This document shows, piece by piece, positions 1 to 8,711 of a stretch of DNA of 64,000 bases. This DNA is from Halopseudomonas nanhaiensis. Its GTDB lineage: Bacteria; Pseudomonadota; Gammaproteobacteria; Pseudomonadales; Pseudomonadaceae. A program made the translations under genes and the position numbers. Where the stretch lies: the NCBI RefSeq assembly GCF_020025155.1, contig NZ_CP073751.1:2232001-2296000 (forward strand), given 5' to 3'. Within the stretch, counting starts at the first letter, position 1. The number at the start of each line of letters is the position of its first letter. The notes under the pieces were generated by a model, which saw nothing but the letters and a program-made list of their open reading frames with translations, was not told the origin of the DNA and ran no database searches.

Positions 1-896
1 TGGCCACCAATGGCCGACACCAGGATTCTCCATTCGCCGCCTTCGCTCACCAGCTCCCACAGCTGCTGCTCGGTGGCATCGCGCAGCAGCACCTCATTGC
101 CGCGCATGACGTCCACGCCCAGCAAGGTGCCTTCCAGATGCAGTGACTGCAATAGCTCGTAGTTGCTCGAACCGGGCCCGAGAATCCAGCCAATTCCCGC
201 ATCCTGCTGTTCCTGCAGCCAGGCAGCAATATCATCCAGCACCAGCGTTTCCTGCTCCCGCCCTCCCTGCTTCACCTGTTGCACAAAGCGTCCTTCCTCG
301 GGCACTCGCAACTCACCGAAGTGCCGGGTGCGAACGGTCCCGGCGCGAAACGCATCCTCGTCGATATCGCGCACCTCCGCTTCAGCCAGCCGGACCAGAT
401 CGCCCTGAATCAGCAGACTCACCAATTCACCTGCGGCCCTGGGATTGACCGCATAGACTCCCGAGTGAATCTTCACCCCGGCGGGGACACCCAGTACCAG
501 CTGGCTCTCGCCCAGTACCGCGCAGATATCCCTCGCAGTGCCATCGCCACCGGCAAACAGCAGCAGATCGAGCCCCTGCCCTGCCAACTCGGCCGCCAGC
601 CGCCGGGTGTCGCTCGCAGACGTAGCATCACCCTCAAGCTCACCGACCACCCGGTGGGCGAGCCCCAGCTCTTCGCACAGGTCTGCGCCCATCGAGCCAG
701 GGGCCGCGTAGAGCTCGAGCTTGCTGGCGAGCGGCATTAGCGGGACCAGAGCCTGGTGCACGCGCTCATGCGCGCGCGGCCGCACCCCCATCGCCAGCGC
801 CGTTTCGGCGACCCCGTCAGACCCCTTGAGTGCAGCCTGCCCTCCGACGCCGGCGAGCGGGTTGATCAATAGGCCAAGGCGAAACGGCTGTGTCAT
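1..896 (-). CDS. ATP-NAD/AcoX kinase family protein, 3' end outside window
   Basis: The minus-strand frame opens at an ATG at 896 and stays open to the window edge (about 298 codons), so the C-terminus is missing. The N-terminus reads MTQPFRLGLLINPLAGVGG, and a second conserved stretch reads DLLLFAGGDGTARD. The GGDGT motif with the N-terminal INPLAG segment is the nucleotide-binding signature of the NAD-kinase/diacylglycerol-kinase fold, and the whole resembles the COG3199 (AcoX-like) branch. These are predicted ATP-dependent kinases whose substrate is mostly unknown; some sit beside acetoin catabolism genes, but no aco gene is visible here. It is divergent from the small gene at 1015. NAD kinase proper (NadK) is less likely because of the long C-terminal extension. 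Confidence 0.8.
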   Translation of the reverse strand, partial: MTQPFRLGLLINPLAGVGGQAALKGSDGVAETALAMGVRPRAHERVHQALVPLMPLASKLELYAAPGSMGADLCEELGLAHRVVGELEGDATSASDTRRLAAELAGQGLDLLLFAGGDGTARDICAVLGESQLVLGVPAGVKIHSGVYAVNPRAAGELVSLLIQGDLVRLAEAEVRDIDEDAFRAGTVRTRHFGELRVPEEGRFVQQVKQGGREQETLVLDDIAAWLQEQQDAGIGWILGPGSSNYELLQSLHLEGTLLGVDVMRGNEVLLRDATEQQLWELVSEGGEWRILVSAIGG

Positions 897-1014
897 GGAA
901 TTTTCCAGGCGGATCGGCAGTCACAAATGAGTCATCGTTGTGCCATATGCTGGCCACAGATGACGAGCTGCCCCTCGGCAGCGCGCTTACCCGGCTGACA
1001 CAAGGAGTTAGAGC

Positions 1015-1215
1015 ATGAGTTTACACGCCCGGAAGACATACAGCTCCCGCGACGTGGCCCCCGAGGCCCATGAAGAACAGCCCGTAGGCTATTTGATTGA
1101 TGAGCGAGGCCGGGAAATCCCGATCACCGAAGACATGATTCAGCAGGCCTGCGAAACCCTTCATCGACACTGGGCTCCGCCTGCTATCGAAGTGCGATCC
1201 GGCGCGCCGCGCTGA
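1015..1215 (+). CDS. small conserved Pseudomonas protein (possibly PA1571 family)
   Basis: A 66-residue protein with a strong ribosome site (AAGGAG) about 8 nt before the ATG. The middle carries a conserved-looking block, LIDERGREIPITEDMIQQAC, of a type I associate with small hypothetical proteins restricted to Pseudomonas (tentatively the PA1571 family). It is soluble, charged and has no signal peptide or membrane segment. Its last 32 nt overlap the 3' end of the convergent pdxB gene. The function is unknown. Confidence 0.7.
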   Translation: MSLHARKTYSSRDVAPEAHEEQPVGYLIDERGREIPITEDMIQQACETLHRHWAPPAIEVRSGAPR

Positions 1216-2377
1216 ACCCCGCCGCCGCAAGCAGCGCCTGGCATTCCCCGGTATCGTCCCCGGTACCGGAACCACCAGGCTGATCGGTGAAACCGACCGT
1301 CAATCCACCACATTCCCGGCGCAGCGGGTAGTCCTTGCGCAACCGATCGAATCCTTCCTTTCGTTGAGCGACGCCGGCCGCTCCAGCCAACATGGCGCGC
1401 ATGCGCGCATCATCATCTCGTACGTCGTACACGCAGCGCAGAGCCTTGGCCAGCGCCCAGCTCGCCGGCGTCGCTGCATCGAAGGTCAGCGCGCCGGTAC
1501 CCTGATGGGGAGACAGGGACTCCAGGCTCTTCTCCACCGGCGCACCGAGGTGATCGCACAGCGCGCGGTAGATCTGCTCGGTTCCGCGCAGCTTACCGTC
1601 GAGGCTGTAACCAGCAACATGTGGCGTGGCCAGAGCGCAGCTGGCCGCCAGATCGATATCGACGTCCGGCTCGTGTTCCCAGACATCCAGCGCCACCTGC
1701 AGATCGGCCCGTAGCTCGAGCAACTGCCGCAAGGCTGCATTATCGATGACCGGACCACGGCTGCTGTTGATCAACCAGGCGCCGGGGCGCAGCAGACCGA
1801 GTCGTGTCGAGTCGAGCAGATGACGGGTGGGATGATCACCGCCGAAACTCAAGGGAACGTGAAGCGATACGATGTCCGATTCGGCGAGGAGCTGCTCGAT
1901 TTCAACGAAGCCTGGCTCCCCCCGATCACGCCGGGGCGGGTCGCAGCGCAGCACCTGAACTCCAAGAGCCTCCAGCGTAGCCGCCAACCTGCCGCCCACC
2001 TCGCCAACACCGACGATGCCAGCGGTCAGGCCGCGCCACTCTCGCCCGCTGCGCTCGGCGAACACCAGCAGACAGCTCAGCACGTACTCGACGACACCAC
2101 GCGCATTGCATCCCGGCGCACTTGCGGTATTCACGCCGCTCGCGGCGAGCCCTGGCAGGTCGAGGTGATCAGTTCCTATGGTGCAGGTGCCGACGAAGCG
2201 GACCGGGGTGCCAGCAAGCACAGCGGTTGATACCGGCGTGACCGAGCGCACCAGTAACACATCAGCGTCCTCGAGCGCACGGCGATCGATACTGCGGCCA
2301 TGCATCCGGGTAATGCGCCCAAAGTCGGCAAAGAACTCATCGAGTAGCGGGATATTTTCGTCGGCAACGATATGCAT
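1184..2377 (-). CDS. pdxB: erythronate-4-phosphate dehydrogenase PdxB
   Basis: PdxB oxidises 4-phosphoerythronate to 2-oxo-3-hydroxy-4-phosphobutanoate, the second step of the DXP-dependent pyridoxal-phosphate pathway in the cytoplasm. The 397-residue product starts MHIVADENIPLLDEFF, typical of the family. It contains FVGTCTIGTDHLD and SAPGCNARGVVEYVL, the Rossmann segment VGVGEVGGRL (around residue 125), a SSRGPVID loop and ATPHVAGYS with the catalytic His, in the order expected of D-2-hydroxyacid dehydrogenases. The C-terminal PdxB dimerisation region is present; the length is slightly above the usual 380. GGAG lies 7 nt before the ATG. It ends convergently inside the 1015 gene. Confidence 0.96.
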   Translation of the reverse strand: MHIVADENIPLLDEFFADFGRITRMHGRSIDRRALEDADVLLVRSVTPVSTAVLAGTPVRFVGTCTIGTDHLDLPGLAASGVNTASAPGCNARGVVEYVLSCLLVFAERSGREWRGLTAGIVGVGEVGGRLAATLEALGVQVLRCDPPRRDRGEPGFVEIEQLLAESDIVSLHVPLSFGGDHPTRHLLDSTRLGLLRPGAWLINSSRGPVIDNAALRQLLELRADLQVALDVWEHEPDVDIDLAASCALATPHVAGYSLDGKLRGTEQIYRALCDHLGAPVEKSLESLSPHQGTGALTFDAATPASWALAKALRCVYDVRDDDARMRAMLAGAAGVAQRKEGFDRLRKDYPLRRECGGLTVGFTDQPGGSGTGDDTGECQALLAAAGFSAARRIALR

Positions 2378-2441
2378 GCGCGGGCTCCGGACAGGTCAGG
2401 GGGTATTCTCCGACCAGCTCACCGCAGCTGTCTACTTCCGA

Positions 2442-2978
2442 TCAGAGACGGGCTAGTTCGAAAGCGTCTGCCGATAGCTGCTCGCCACCGCGATAGAATC
2501 GCGAGAGTTCCTCGGCGAAGCGCGCAGGCCGTGCCGGAACGCCATCGCGCAGATAGCGCTGGACCTGCGCCACCACGTTGCGCTTGAACGGCTCGGCGTC
2601 GGTCGCCTCGCCACTGAGATTGTCCAGACTGACTCGGAATGGATGCCCTGCGGCCGCGCAGAACAGCCATTCGAGCGCCTGAGGCCTCACCTCTACCGAC
2701 TCGAAGGCCTGCTGCTGTGCAGCACTGCGACCGTCCGGTGCGTACCAATAGCCGAAGTCGGGCAACTGACGGCGCTGGGGCCCGGCCACGCACCAGTGCG
2801 CGACTTCATGCAGCGCGCTGCGAAAATAATCGCGGGTGAAAACAATACGGTGCAAAGGTCGACCTTCGCTCGCAGGAAGGTATTCAGGCTCGTCTGCACC
2901 GCCCACCAGCTCGGTGGAGTATTCGGTTTCAAAGCAGATCGCGAACAGGCGAACCAGATCCTGGCAGTCGTGCATCAT
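2442..2978 (-). CDS. epmC: elongation factor P hydroxylase EpmC (YfcM)
   Basis: The product is 178 residues, matching EpmC/YfcM. It carries the metal-binding HEVAHWC motif (His57, Glu58, His61) followed by AGPQRRQLPDFGYWYAPDGR, and QALEWLFCAAAGHPF, all closely parallel to the E. coli enzyme. In E. coli, EpmC hydroxylates the beta-lysylated lysine of EF-P after EpmA/EpmB act. Neither epmA, epmB nor efp is in this window, so the target here is unproven; many Pseudomonas use EarP-mediated Arg rhamnosylation of EF-P instead. It lies 64 nt downstream of the pdxB start codon on the same strand, so pdxB follows it and the two could be co-transcribed. The start is MM (2978 or 2975) without a strong ribosome site. 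Confidence 0.92.
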   Translation of the reverse strand: MMHDCQDLVRLFAICFETEYSTELVGGADEPEYLPASEGRPLHRIVFTRDYFRSALHEVAHWCVAGPQRRQLPDFGYWYAPDGRSAAQQQAFESVEVRPQALEWLFCAAAGHPFRVSLDNLSGEATDAEPFKRNVVAQVQRYLRDGVPARPARFAEELSRFYRGGEQLSADAFELARL

Positions 2979-3040
2979 CGTCAGTGGACAAAGGTGGTCA
3001 AGTTGTTAGGATGAGGCGCTTTTCCGGCAAATCATAATTC

Positions 3041-4447
3041 ATGACCCAGACCCACACCCGCTGGCGGCGCAGTGTATCAGAACTGCGCGGCCTCATATGG
3101 CTTGCCCTGCCCATCATCGCTGCCCAGATGGCGCATACTCTGCTCGGCTTCGTCGACACCGCGATGGCGGGCCGCGTCAGCGCTGAGGACCTCGCCGCAG
3201 TAGCGCTGGGCAACGCCTTCTGGGTACCCACTTTCCTGTTTCTCACCGGCGTGCTGATGATCATCACCTCGAAGGTGGCTGCCAGCAACGGCGCCGGCCG
3301 CCTGCCGGAAACCGGCGCACTGGTGCGCCAGGGGGCCTGGCTGGGCGTGGGTGTCGGCGCCCTGTGCGCGCTGTTTCTGGTATCGGTCGAGCCGATCCTC
3401 CGGGTCATGGATGTCCAGGCCGAGCTGATCCCGATCACCGTCGACTATCTTCACGGCGTGGCCGCGGGCTTTCCGGCCATCGCCGGCTACCAGGCTCTGC
3501 GCGGCCTGAGCGACGGCCTCTCGCGAACCAAACCGACCATGGTCATCGGCTTTCTCGGCCTCGCACTGAACGTACCGGTCAACTATATCCTTGTTTACGG
3601 CAAGCTTGGCCTGCCTGCCCTGGGCGCGGCTGGCTGCGGCTGGGCCACTGCGATCGTCATGTACTTCATGCTGGTCTGCATGGTGGTCTATCTGGCCAGA
3701 ACCCCCCTGTATCGACCCAGTCGTCTGTTCGAGCGGTTCGACTGGCCGCATTGGCCCACCCAGGGTCATCTGCTTGGGCTGGGGTTGCCCATCGGCGTTG
3801 CGCTGTTCGCCGAAACGAGCATGTTCTGCGTCATTGCGCTGCTGATTGGTGGGCTCGGCGCAGTGGTTGTGGCCAGCCATCAAGTGGCCCTGAATTTCTC
3901 ATCGCTGACCTTCATGGTGCCTTTCAGTCTTGGGCTGGCGATCACCGTGAGGGTCGGCCACAACCTTGGCTTGCACGGTGCGCGGGCGGGTTTGTTCGCG
4001 GCCAAGATGGGCATTGCAGTAGCCCTGATCTATGCGGTTCTGGCTGCAAGCCTGATGCTCGGTCTGGCCGACTGGATCCCCAGGTTGTATACCAATGACG
4101 CGGCCGTAGTTGCTCTGGCTTCCTCGCTGTTTTTCTATGCGGCGCTGTACCAGTTTTCCGATGCGGTTCAGGTAGCCTGCGCCGGCGCCCTGCGAGGCTA
4201 TCAGGACACCCGTCTGCCGATGCTGCTGACCATGATCGCGTACTGGATGATCGGTCTGCCGGTCGGTTATGTTCTGGGCCTCACGGATTTGCTCGGGCCT
4301 GCGCAGGGCCCCGCAGGATTCTGGCAGGGTTTGATTTTCGGACTGACGGCGGCGGCAGTCTTTCTGTCCATCCGTCTGGCTATCGTCGGGGGTCGGCACA
4401 AACGCACACTGACCAGACGCAGCGAGCGGACCAGCGCAGCAACCTGA
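3041..4447 (+). CDS. MATE-family multidrug efflux transporter (NorM/PmpM-like)
   Basis: A 468-residue protein of almost entirely hydrophobic segments, consistent with the 12-helix MATE fold. The N-terminal segment ELRGLIWLALPIIAAQMAHT and FVDTAMAGRVSAEDLAAVALG is the typical NorM/PmpM/YdhE entry. MATE proteins of this branch exchange cationic drugs or dyes for Na+ or H+ across the inner membrane. The resemblance to P. aeruginosa PmpM (an H+-coupled pump) is clear but substrate specificity cannot be read off. The start has only a weak ribosome site. The downstream DUF3080 gene begins 33 nt after its stop with its own GGAGGT site, so the two may share a transcript. Confidence 0.92.
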   Translation: MTQTHTRWRRSVSELRGLIWLALPIIAAQMAHTLLGFVDTAMAGRVSAEDLAAVALGNAFWVPTFLFLTGVLMIITSKVAASNGAGRLPETGALVRQGAWLGVGVGALCALFLVSVEPILRVMDVQAELIPITVDYLHGVAAGFPAIAGYQALRGLSDGLSRTKPTMVIGFLGLALNVPVNYILVYGKLGLPALGAAGCGWATAIVMYFMLVCMVVYLARTPLYRPSRLFERFDWPHWPTQGHLLGLGLPIGVALFAETSMFCVIALLIGGLGAVVVASHQVALNFSSLTFMVPFSLGLAITVRVGHNLGLHGARAGLFAAKMGIAVALIYAVLAASLMLGLADWIPRLYTNDAAVVALASSLFFYAALYQFSDAVQVACAGALRGYQDTRLPMLLTMIAYWMIGLPVGYVLGLTDLLGPAQGPAGFWQGLIFGLTAAAVFLSIRLAIVGGRHKRTLTRRSERTSAAT

Positions 4448-4480
4448 CCACGCCAGTCGATACCGGTCCACGGAGGTGTC

Positions 4481-5560
4481 ATGCGCAATGCCGTTTTACT
4501 CGCCGTGCTCGTCACGCTGTCCGGCTTGCTCGCTGGTTGCAGTCGGGAGCCGGAAGCGAGCCGTCAGATGGACAACTATCTCGAGCGCGTGGGTCGGGTG
4601 CTGGATCAGGAATGGGAGCCCTGGCGCGTCGAGCGTCTCACCGCGTATCGACCGCCATCTCGCCGTCAGGCTGTGCAACCCATCCCCGAACTGCGCCTGA
4701 GCATCCTCGATCTGCTGGTGGACAGTCGCGACTGCGGGCCGTTTCAGCAACTGATAGCCGAACGCAACAGCAGTCTCGGCCGCCTCATGGCACCCAGCAC
4801 GCTGCTGGGATTCGAAGGAGAACTCTTGCGGGCGCTGGACAGCTGTCTGGACGTCATCGCCGATCAGCCGGGACGCGAGGGACTGACAAGTGAGCTCCAG
4901 CGTATCGCCGACGTGAAACGTGACAACCTCACGCGCCGGTTCTGGAATTCCCTGGCAGGCAGCGAGGAGTTTTCCCACTTTCTGCGGTTTGCAGATCAGC
5001 CGCTTCCGGTCAGCGACACGGCATTACCGCACCCCCCGGGCATCGATGCGCTTCGCCAATTGGCTGCGATTGGCTCAGACCTTCCCGACCGGTTGCCGCC
5101 TGATCGTCCACAGACCGAACCCCTGTTCGCCACGCTCGCTCGTGACCAGCGCAGCGGCGAGCTTATCCACAGCCTGGCGCGCTTGACTCATACGCTCGAT
5201 CAGGCCACCGCGATGCTGCGTGCCAGACCCGCCGGTTATGTATGCCCGATGGGCACCGCCACCGATCGCTCGCGGACCCTGCTCAACGTGTTCGGCCTTT
5301 TCTATGCCGGCGAGGTACAACCGCAGATGGCACAGGCGCAACGGCTGGGAGAGCCTTGGCAGGCGGCATTGAACGAGTTGAGCAACGTGGATGGCGCAAG
5401 TCCGGCAGTGGCGCGCTATATCGATGAACTGGTCGGAGAACAGGATGGGCTATGGGAACGCTATCAACGGAGTATCGCGTCCCACAGCAAGGCCTGGCAG
5501 GACGTACTCGGCGCCTGCCAGATGCAACCGGGCCAGCCAGGCTGGCAGGAGCGCCGCTAG
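4481..5560 (+). CDS. DUF3080 family lipoprotein
   Basis: A 359-residue protein opening with a classical type II signal peptide ending LSGLLAGC, so Cys19-20 is the likely acylation site. The mature part resembles the DUF3080 family (PxxELRLSILDLL... and GRLMAPSTLLGFEGELLRAL segments), which is typical of Pseudomonas and related gammaproteobacteria and has no known activity. It looks helical and periplasmic. The next residue after the lipid Cys is Ser rather than Asp, which favours outer-membrane sorting by the Lol rule. The start is supported by GGAGGT 7 nt upstream. It ends 3 nt from the convergent tusA gene. Confidence 0.85.
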   Translation: MRNAVLLAVLVTLSGLLAGCSREPEASRQMDNYLERVGRVLDQEWEPWRVERLTAYRPPSRRQAVQPIPELRLSILDLLVDSRDCGPFQQLIAERNSSLGRLMAPSTLLGFEGELLRALDSCLDVIADQPGREGLTSELQRIADVKRDNLTRRFWNSLAGSEEFSHFLRFADQPLPVSDTALPHPPGIDALRQLAAIGSDLPDRLPPDRPQTEPLFATLARDQRSGELIHSLARLTHTLDQATAMLRARPAGYVCPMGTATDRSRTLLNVFGLFYAGEVQPQMAQAQRLGEPWQAALNELSNVDGASPAVARYIDELVGEQDGLWERYQRSIASHSKAWQDVLGACQMQPGQPGWQERR

Positions 5561-5563
5561 TGT

Positions 5564-5800
5564 CTAGCCGGCCTTGCGGATAATGTATCGGTAGACGCCG
5601 CCCGCTTCGTCCTGCTCGATCAGCTCGTGACCGAGAAACGAGCAAAACCGCGGAATATCGCGTTGGGTCGAAGGATCCGTTGCACGTACCTCCACCAGCT
5701 CGCCTGGCGACAAATCGCGCACAGCGTTGTGCAGCATCATCACCGGCTCGGGACAGGTCAGTCCGGTTGTGTCGAGTTGCTTGCGCGCCTGATCAGTCAT
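5564..5800 (-). CDS. tusA: TusA-family sulfurtransferase
   Basis: A 78-residue cytoplasmic protein with the family signature [16 protein letters not shown], where Cys19 is the persulfide-carrying residue, followed by the two-layer sandwich fold ending YRYIIRKAG. TusA accepts sulfur from IscS and passes it to TusBCD/TusE for 2-thiouridine in tRNA, and also feeds other sulfur-transfer routes. The length matches the family (about 80). It sits close to rlmM, an arrangement I recall from other Pseudomonas genomes. Convergent with the DUF3080 gene, 3 nt apart. Confidence 0.94.
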   Translation of the reverse strand: MTDQARKQLDTTGLTCPEPVMMLHNAVRDLSPGELVEVRATDPSTQRDIPRFCSFLGHELIEQDEAGGVYRYIIRKAG

Positions 5801-5926
5801 ACGCCACCAGTGGGGATGTGAAAGCCGGATTATCCGGAAAACCCGCAGGTCTTGCCAGCCGCGCCGGCGCGGCCGAAACTAGATCCGTCACATTCGTACA
5901 GATTGGATACACCACAAGGATTTACC

Positions 5927-6211
5927 ATGATCAGAGTTCTCATCCAGCGCATCATTGCCGACGGCCTGGAGCAGCCTTACGAAGAAGCCGCCCGTAGAGT
6001 CATTCAACAAGCGGTGCAGTCCCCCGGTTTTATCTCCGGCGAGTCGTTTCGCGATCTGGAGCGGCCCAACCATCGCGTGGTCATGGTCACCTGGCAGAAC
6101 CGCCACTCATGGGAGCGCTGGGAAAACTCCGCCGAGCGCAAGGACACCATCAGCGCCTTTCGCGCGATGCTGATGGAAGAGGAAAAGATCACGCTGCTCG
6201 AGCCGCTCTGA
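5927..6211 (+). CDS. ABM-domain (antibiotic biosynthesis monooxygenase-like) protein
   Basis: A 94-residue protein read from ATG 5927, which has AAGGA 7 nt upstream; a longer frame starting at 5852 lacks a ribosome site and adds an unconvincing Pro/Ala-rich leader. The fold cues are MIRVLIQRIIADG at the start, a central block FISGESFRDLERPNHRVVMV, and WERWENS near the end, typical of the dimeric alpha+beta barrel ABM family (PF03992). Such proteins range from heme-degrading or quinone-modifying monooxygenases to stress proteins. No catalytic assignment is possible. It lies between tusA and rlmM and is oriented opposite to both. Confidence 0.8.
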   Translation: MIRVLIQRIIADGLEQPYEEAARRVIQQAVQSPGFISGESFRDLERPNHRVVMVTWQNRHSWERWENSAERKDTISAFRAMLMEEEKITLLEPL

Positions 6212-6326
6212 GTCCCCGCTCGGCTGCCATGCTCCCGGAGCGACTCAGTGCGGGCATGGCGGCAAACAGGCCGGACCCGCCCTGCCCTGTATCGAACCTG
6301 CGAGACGTCGAACTAAGCAGGTCAGT

Positions 6327-7403
6327 CTATACAGCCCGATAACTACCGGCGCGTAATATTCGAACGTGGCAGGTCACTTCTTCGCGATCGGTATACAGCT
6401 GCTTGCAGGCAATCGAGGCGGTAATATCTGCCTCGTCCAGTGCGGCCTGCACATGCTCCAGACAGCGCAATACTTCCTGATACCGCTGCTTCATTGGCAA
6501 CTTGAAATTGATGATCGCTTCACGGCACCAGCCCCGCGAGACCCAACGGGCAAGCAAGGCGCTGCTACGCGCAGGCTTGTCGACGATGTCGCAGACCATC
6601 CAGTTCACCTGCTTTTTTGGCTTGAACAGGTAGCCGTCGGCCTCAACGTGCTCGACCTGCCCGCTGTCCATCAGACTGCGCGCCATGGGGCCATTGTCTA
6701 CAGCTGTCACCTTCATGTGTCGATTGACCAGCTGCCAGGTCCAACCGCCGGGCGCTGCACCCAGATCCACGGCGGTCATGCCGGGTGCAAGCCGGGCGTC
6801 CCATTCGTCGCGGGGAATGAAATGATGCCAGGCCTCTTCGAGCTTCAATGTAGAGCGGCTCGGCGCCTCACGCGGCACCTTCAGCCGCGGAATACCCATG
6901 GGCCAGGGTGCGGCGTTATCCGCCCAGGACCAGCCGACAAAAATTCGCTCGCCGCTTTCGAACAATACATGCAGGCGTGGTGCGTCCACCTTGTTGGGGC
7001 GCACGAAACGCGTCTTGGTAAGCGCTGACTCCAATGGTCGACCGAGTTTCTTGGTCAGAGCAGCCATGGCCTTGCCGTCGTTGGTATCGGCAGTTTCCAG
7101 CCACACGGAGGAAGCGATAGGCCCCTTGGAGCAGGCGGTAATGATGGGAGCAATGCGGTCTTCCGGAGAGACATCAAGCCAGCTTCCCACCGCCCACTGC
7201 CGAGCGAAAATCAGCTGACTGAAATCGATCTGACGCATCAGGGCTTCGGCATCGCCTTCAGCCGGGCACACGAACCGAACCAATGCAGCGTTTGCCGACG
7301 CGATGGCGTATCCAGCTATACCCTGCATGGCCGCGATGTCCTGCATTTCGGCGGCGACCTCGCCCTCGAATCCCGGACGACAGTGCAACAACAATTCCTG
7401 CAT
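6327..7403 (-). CDS. rlmM: 23S rRNA (cytidine-2498-2'-O)-methyltransferase RlmM
   Basis: A 358-residue protein matching RlmM (YgdE) in length and layout: an N-terminal THUMP-like region followed by a Rossmann methyltransferase domain. Visible motifs are MTAVDLGAAPGGWTWQLV (SAM-binding motif I), MVCDIVDKP, and INFKLPMKQRYQEV; the K-D-K-E type tetrad expected of 2'-O-methyltransferases fits these blocks. It uses SAM to methylate C2498 in domain V of 23S rRNA. It is transcribed divergently from metR with a 174-bp shared upstream region. Confidence 0.95.
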   Translation of the reverse strand: MQELLLHCRPGFEGEVAAEMQDIAAMQGIAGYAIASANAALVRFVCPAEGDAEALMRQIDFSQLIFARQWAVGSWLDVSPEDRIAPIITACSKGPIASSVWLETADTNDGKAMAALTKKLGRPLESALTKTRFVRPNKVDAPRLHVLFESGERIFVGWSWADNAAPWPMGIPRLKVPREAPSRSTLKLEEAWHHFIPRDEWDARLAPGMTAVDLGAAPGGWTWQLVNRHMKVTAVDNGPMARSLMDSGQVEHVEADGYLFKPKKQVNWMVCDIVDKPARSSALLARWVSRGWCREAIINFKLPMKQRYQEVLRCLEHVQAALDEADITASIACKQLYTDREEVTCHVRILRAGSYRAV

Positions 7404-7516
7404 GACCTACCCCTGCTGGCTGAAGCCCGCTACTGTACAGCCTGCGGCTTGGCAGTAGAAGCTGCGGTAGGCTCCGCCCGGCTGGCCGAACATTGCGTCC
7501 GGTGACGCTGCGAAAA

Positions 7517-7529
7517 TGAAAGCATCTCA
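7517..7529. promoter_or_regulatory. candidate MetR box
   Basis: The sequence TGAAAGCATCTCA fits the MetR consensus TGAA-N5-TTCA with one mismatch. It lies about 50 bp before the metR start and 113 bp before the rlmM start, where autoregulation would act. Single-site evidence only. Confidence 0.4.
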
Positions 7530-7577
7530 ATTCCAGCGTGTTACGCTTCAATGACGCTCACGTTGCGAGAAGGCATC

Positions 7578-8492
7578 ATGCTCGAGATACGTCATCTGAA
7601 GACGCTGGTGGCCCTGCGCGAGGCCGATAGCCTGGTCGAGGCTGCCGAACGGTTACACCTCACGCAGTCCGCACTTTCCCATCAGCTCAAGGATCTGGAG
7701 GAGCGCCTGGGGCTGCCGCTGTTCGTACGGAAGTCCAGACCGGTGCGCTTCACCAGCGCTGGCCTGAGGCTGCTTCGGCTAGCCGATAACCTGCTGCCTC
7801 AATTGCGCCAGGCCGAGCGCGACCTGCATCGGCTCGCGGGAGGTCAGGCTGGACGATTGCACATGGCGATCGAATGCCACAGCTGCTTTCAGTGGTTGAT
7901 GCCGACGATCGATCAGTTTCGTAATGCGTGGCCGGAGGTAGACGTCGACTTCGCTTCAGGCTATTTTTTCGCGCCCCTGCCCGCTCTGGCTCGAGGTGAC
8001 CTGGATCTGGTGGTCACTTCGGACCCGCAAGACATTCCCGGCATTACCTATGTGCAGCTTTTTACCTACGAAGCTTTGCTGGCTGTCAGCAATCAGCACC
8101 CGCTCGCCAGCCGCAATCACGTAAAGCCGGAAGACCTGGCCGGCGAAACACTGATCTGCTACCCGGTCGAGCGCGAACGTCTGGATGTGTTCAAACACTT
8201 TCTTGATCCGGCAGGCATCGAGCCTTCGGCCATCCGCAACGCCGAAATGACCGTGATGATGATGCAGCTTGTCGCCTCCGGGCGCGGTGTCTGCTGCCTG
8301 CCCAACTGGGCCATGGCCGAATACATGCAGCGCGGCTATGTCACTACGCAGCGGCTCGGAGAAAATGGGCTGTTCGGCACCCTCTACGCAGCCGTGCGCG
8401 AGGAGATGCTCGAGTCGCCCTATCTTCAGGATTTCCTGCTGACCGCGAAGGATATCTCGTTCGCCACCCTCGAAGGCGTACGCGCCGGATAG
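7578..8492 (+). CDS. metR: LysR-family methionine regulator MetR
   Basis: A 304-residue LysR-type regulator. I use ATG 7578 (MLEIRHLKTL) because GAGAAGG lies about 6 nt upstream and MetR proteins begin at this point; the open frame extends 27 nt further up. The N-terminal winged helix contains LTQSALSHQLKDLEERLG, characteristic of MetR, and the co-inducer domain contains AIECHSCFQWLMP, matching the MetR homocysteine-sensing region. MetR with homocysteine activates metE, metH and related genes. No methionine gene is adjacent here; rlmM is the divergent neighbour. A MetR-box-like sequence sits in the intergenic region. Confidence 0.9.
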   Translation: MLEIRHLKTLVALREADSLVEAAERLHLTQSALSHQLKDLEERLGLPLFVRKSRPVRFTSAGLRLLRLADNLLPQLRQAERDLHRLAGGQAGRLHMAIECHSCFQWLMPTIDQFRNAWPEVDVDFASGYFFAPLPALARGDLDLVVTSDPQDIPGITYVQLFTYEALLAVSNQHPLASRNHVKPEDLAGETLICYPVERERLDVFKHFLDPAGIEPSAIRNAEMTVMMMQLVASGRGVCCLPNWAMAEYMQRGYVTTQRLGENGLFGTLYAAVREEMLESPYLQDFLLTAKDISFATLEGVRAG

Positions 8493-8590
8493 GCGTGACA
8501 ACCGGGCCTGCCCAAGAGTTCCTTGTCGTCCGGCCTTTTTTCGAACTTTGTGCATGATCGCGCTTTATAGCCACCAGTTACCAGCCGTTC

Positions 8591-8606
8591 ACCCAAACAG
8601 GCGAGT
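8591..8606 (+). promoter_or_regulatory. conserved upstream box, copy 1
   Basis: ACCCAAACAGGCGAGT begins 121 bp before the first tandem hydrolase start. It aligns with boxes at 9751 (12 of 16 positions or better) and 10849. A GG dinucleotide follows 65 bp downstream, in the same place as in the other two promoters. Confidence 0.6.
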
Positions 8607-8711
8607 TTCAAATTCATGACAAGGGCCTACATTCGCTGACCAGAGTGCTGCAGTTGGCAGCCCGCCAAGCACTCCAGGCAAATAACAACAATTTCCTGAA
8701 GGTATGACGTC

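Noticed and set aside
3077..3883. 268-codon minus-strand frame within the MATE gene
   Set aside because: Shadow of a membrane protein; Gln/His/Asp-rich translation with no ribosome site.
8654..8670. sigma-54 promoter for the first tandem hydrolase
   Set aside because: GG and GC are separated by 11 bases instead of 10, which RpoN does not normally tolerate; only the GG position is shared.
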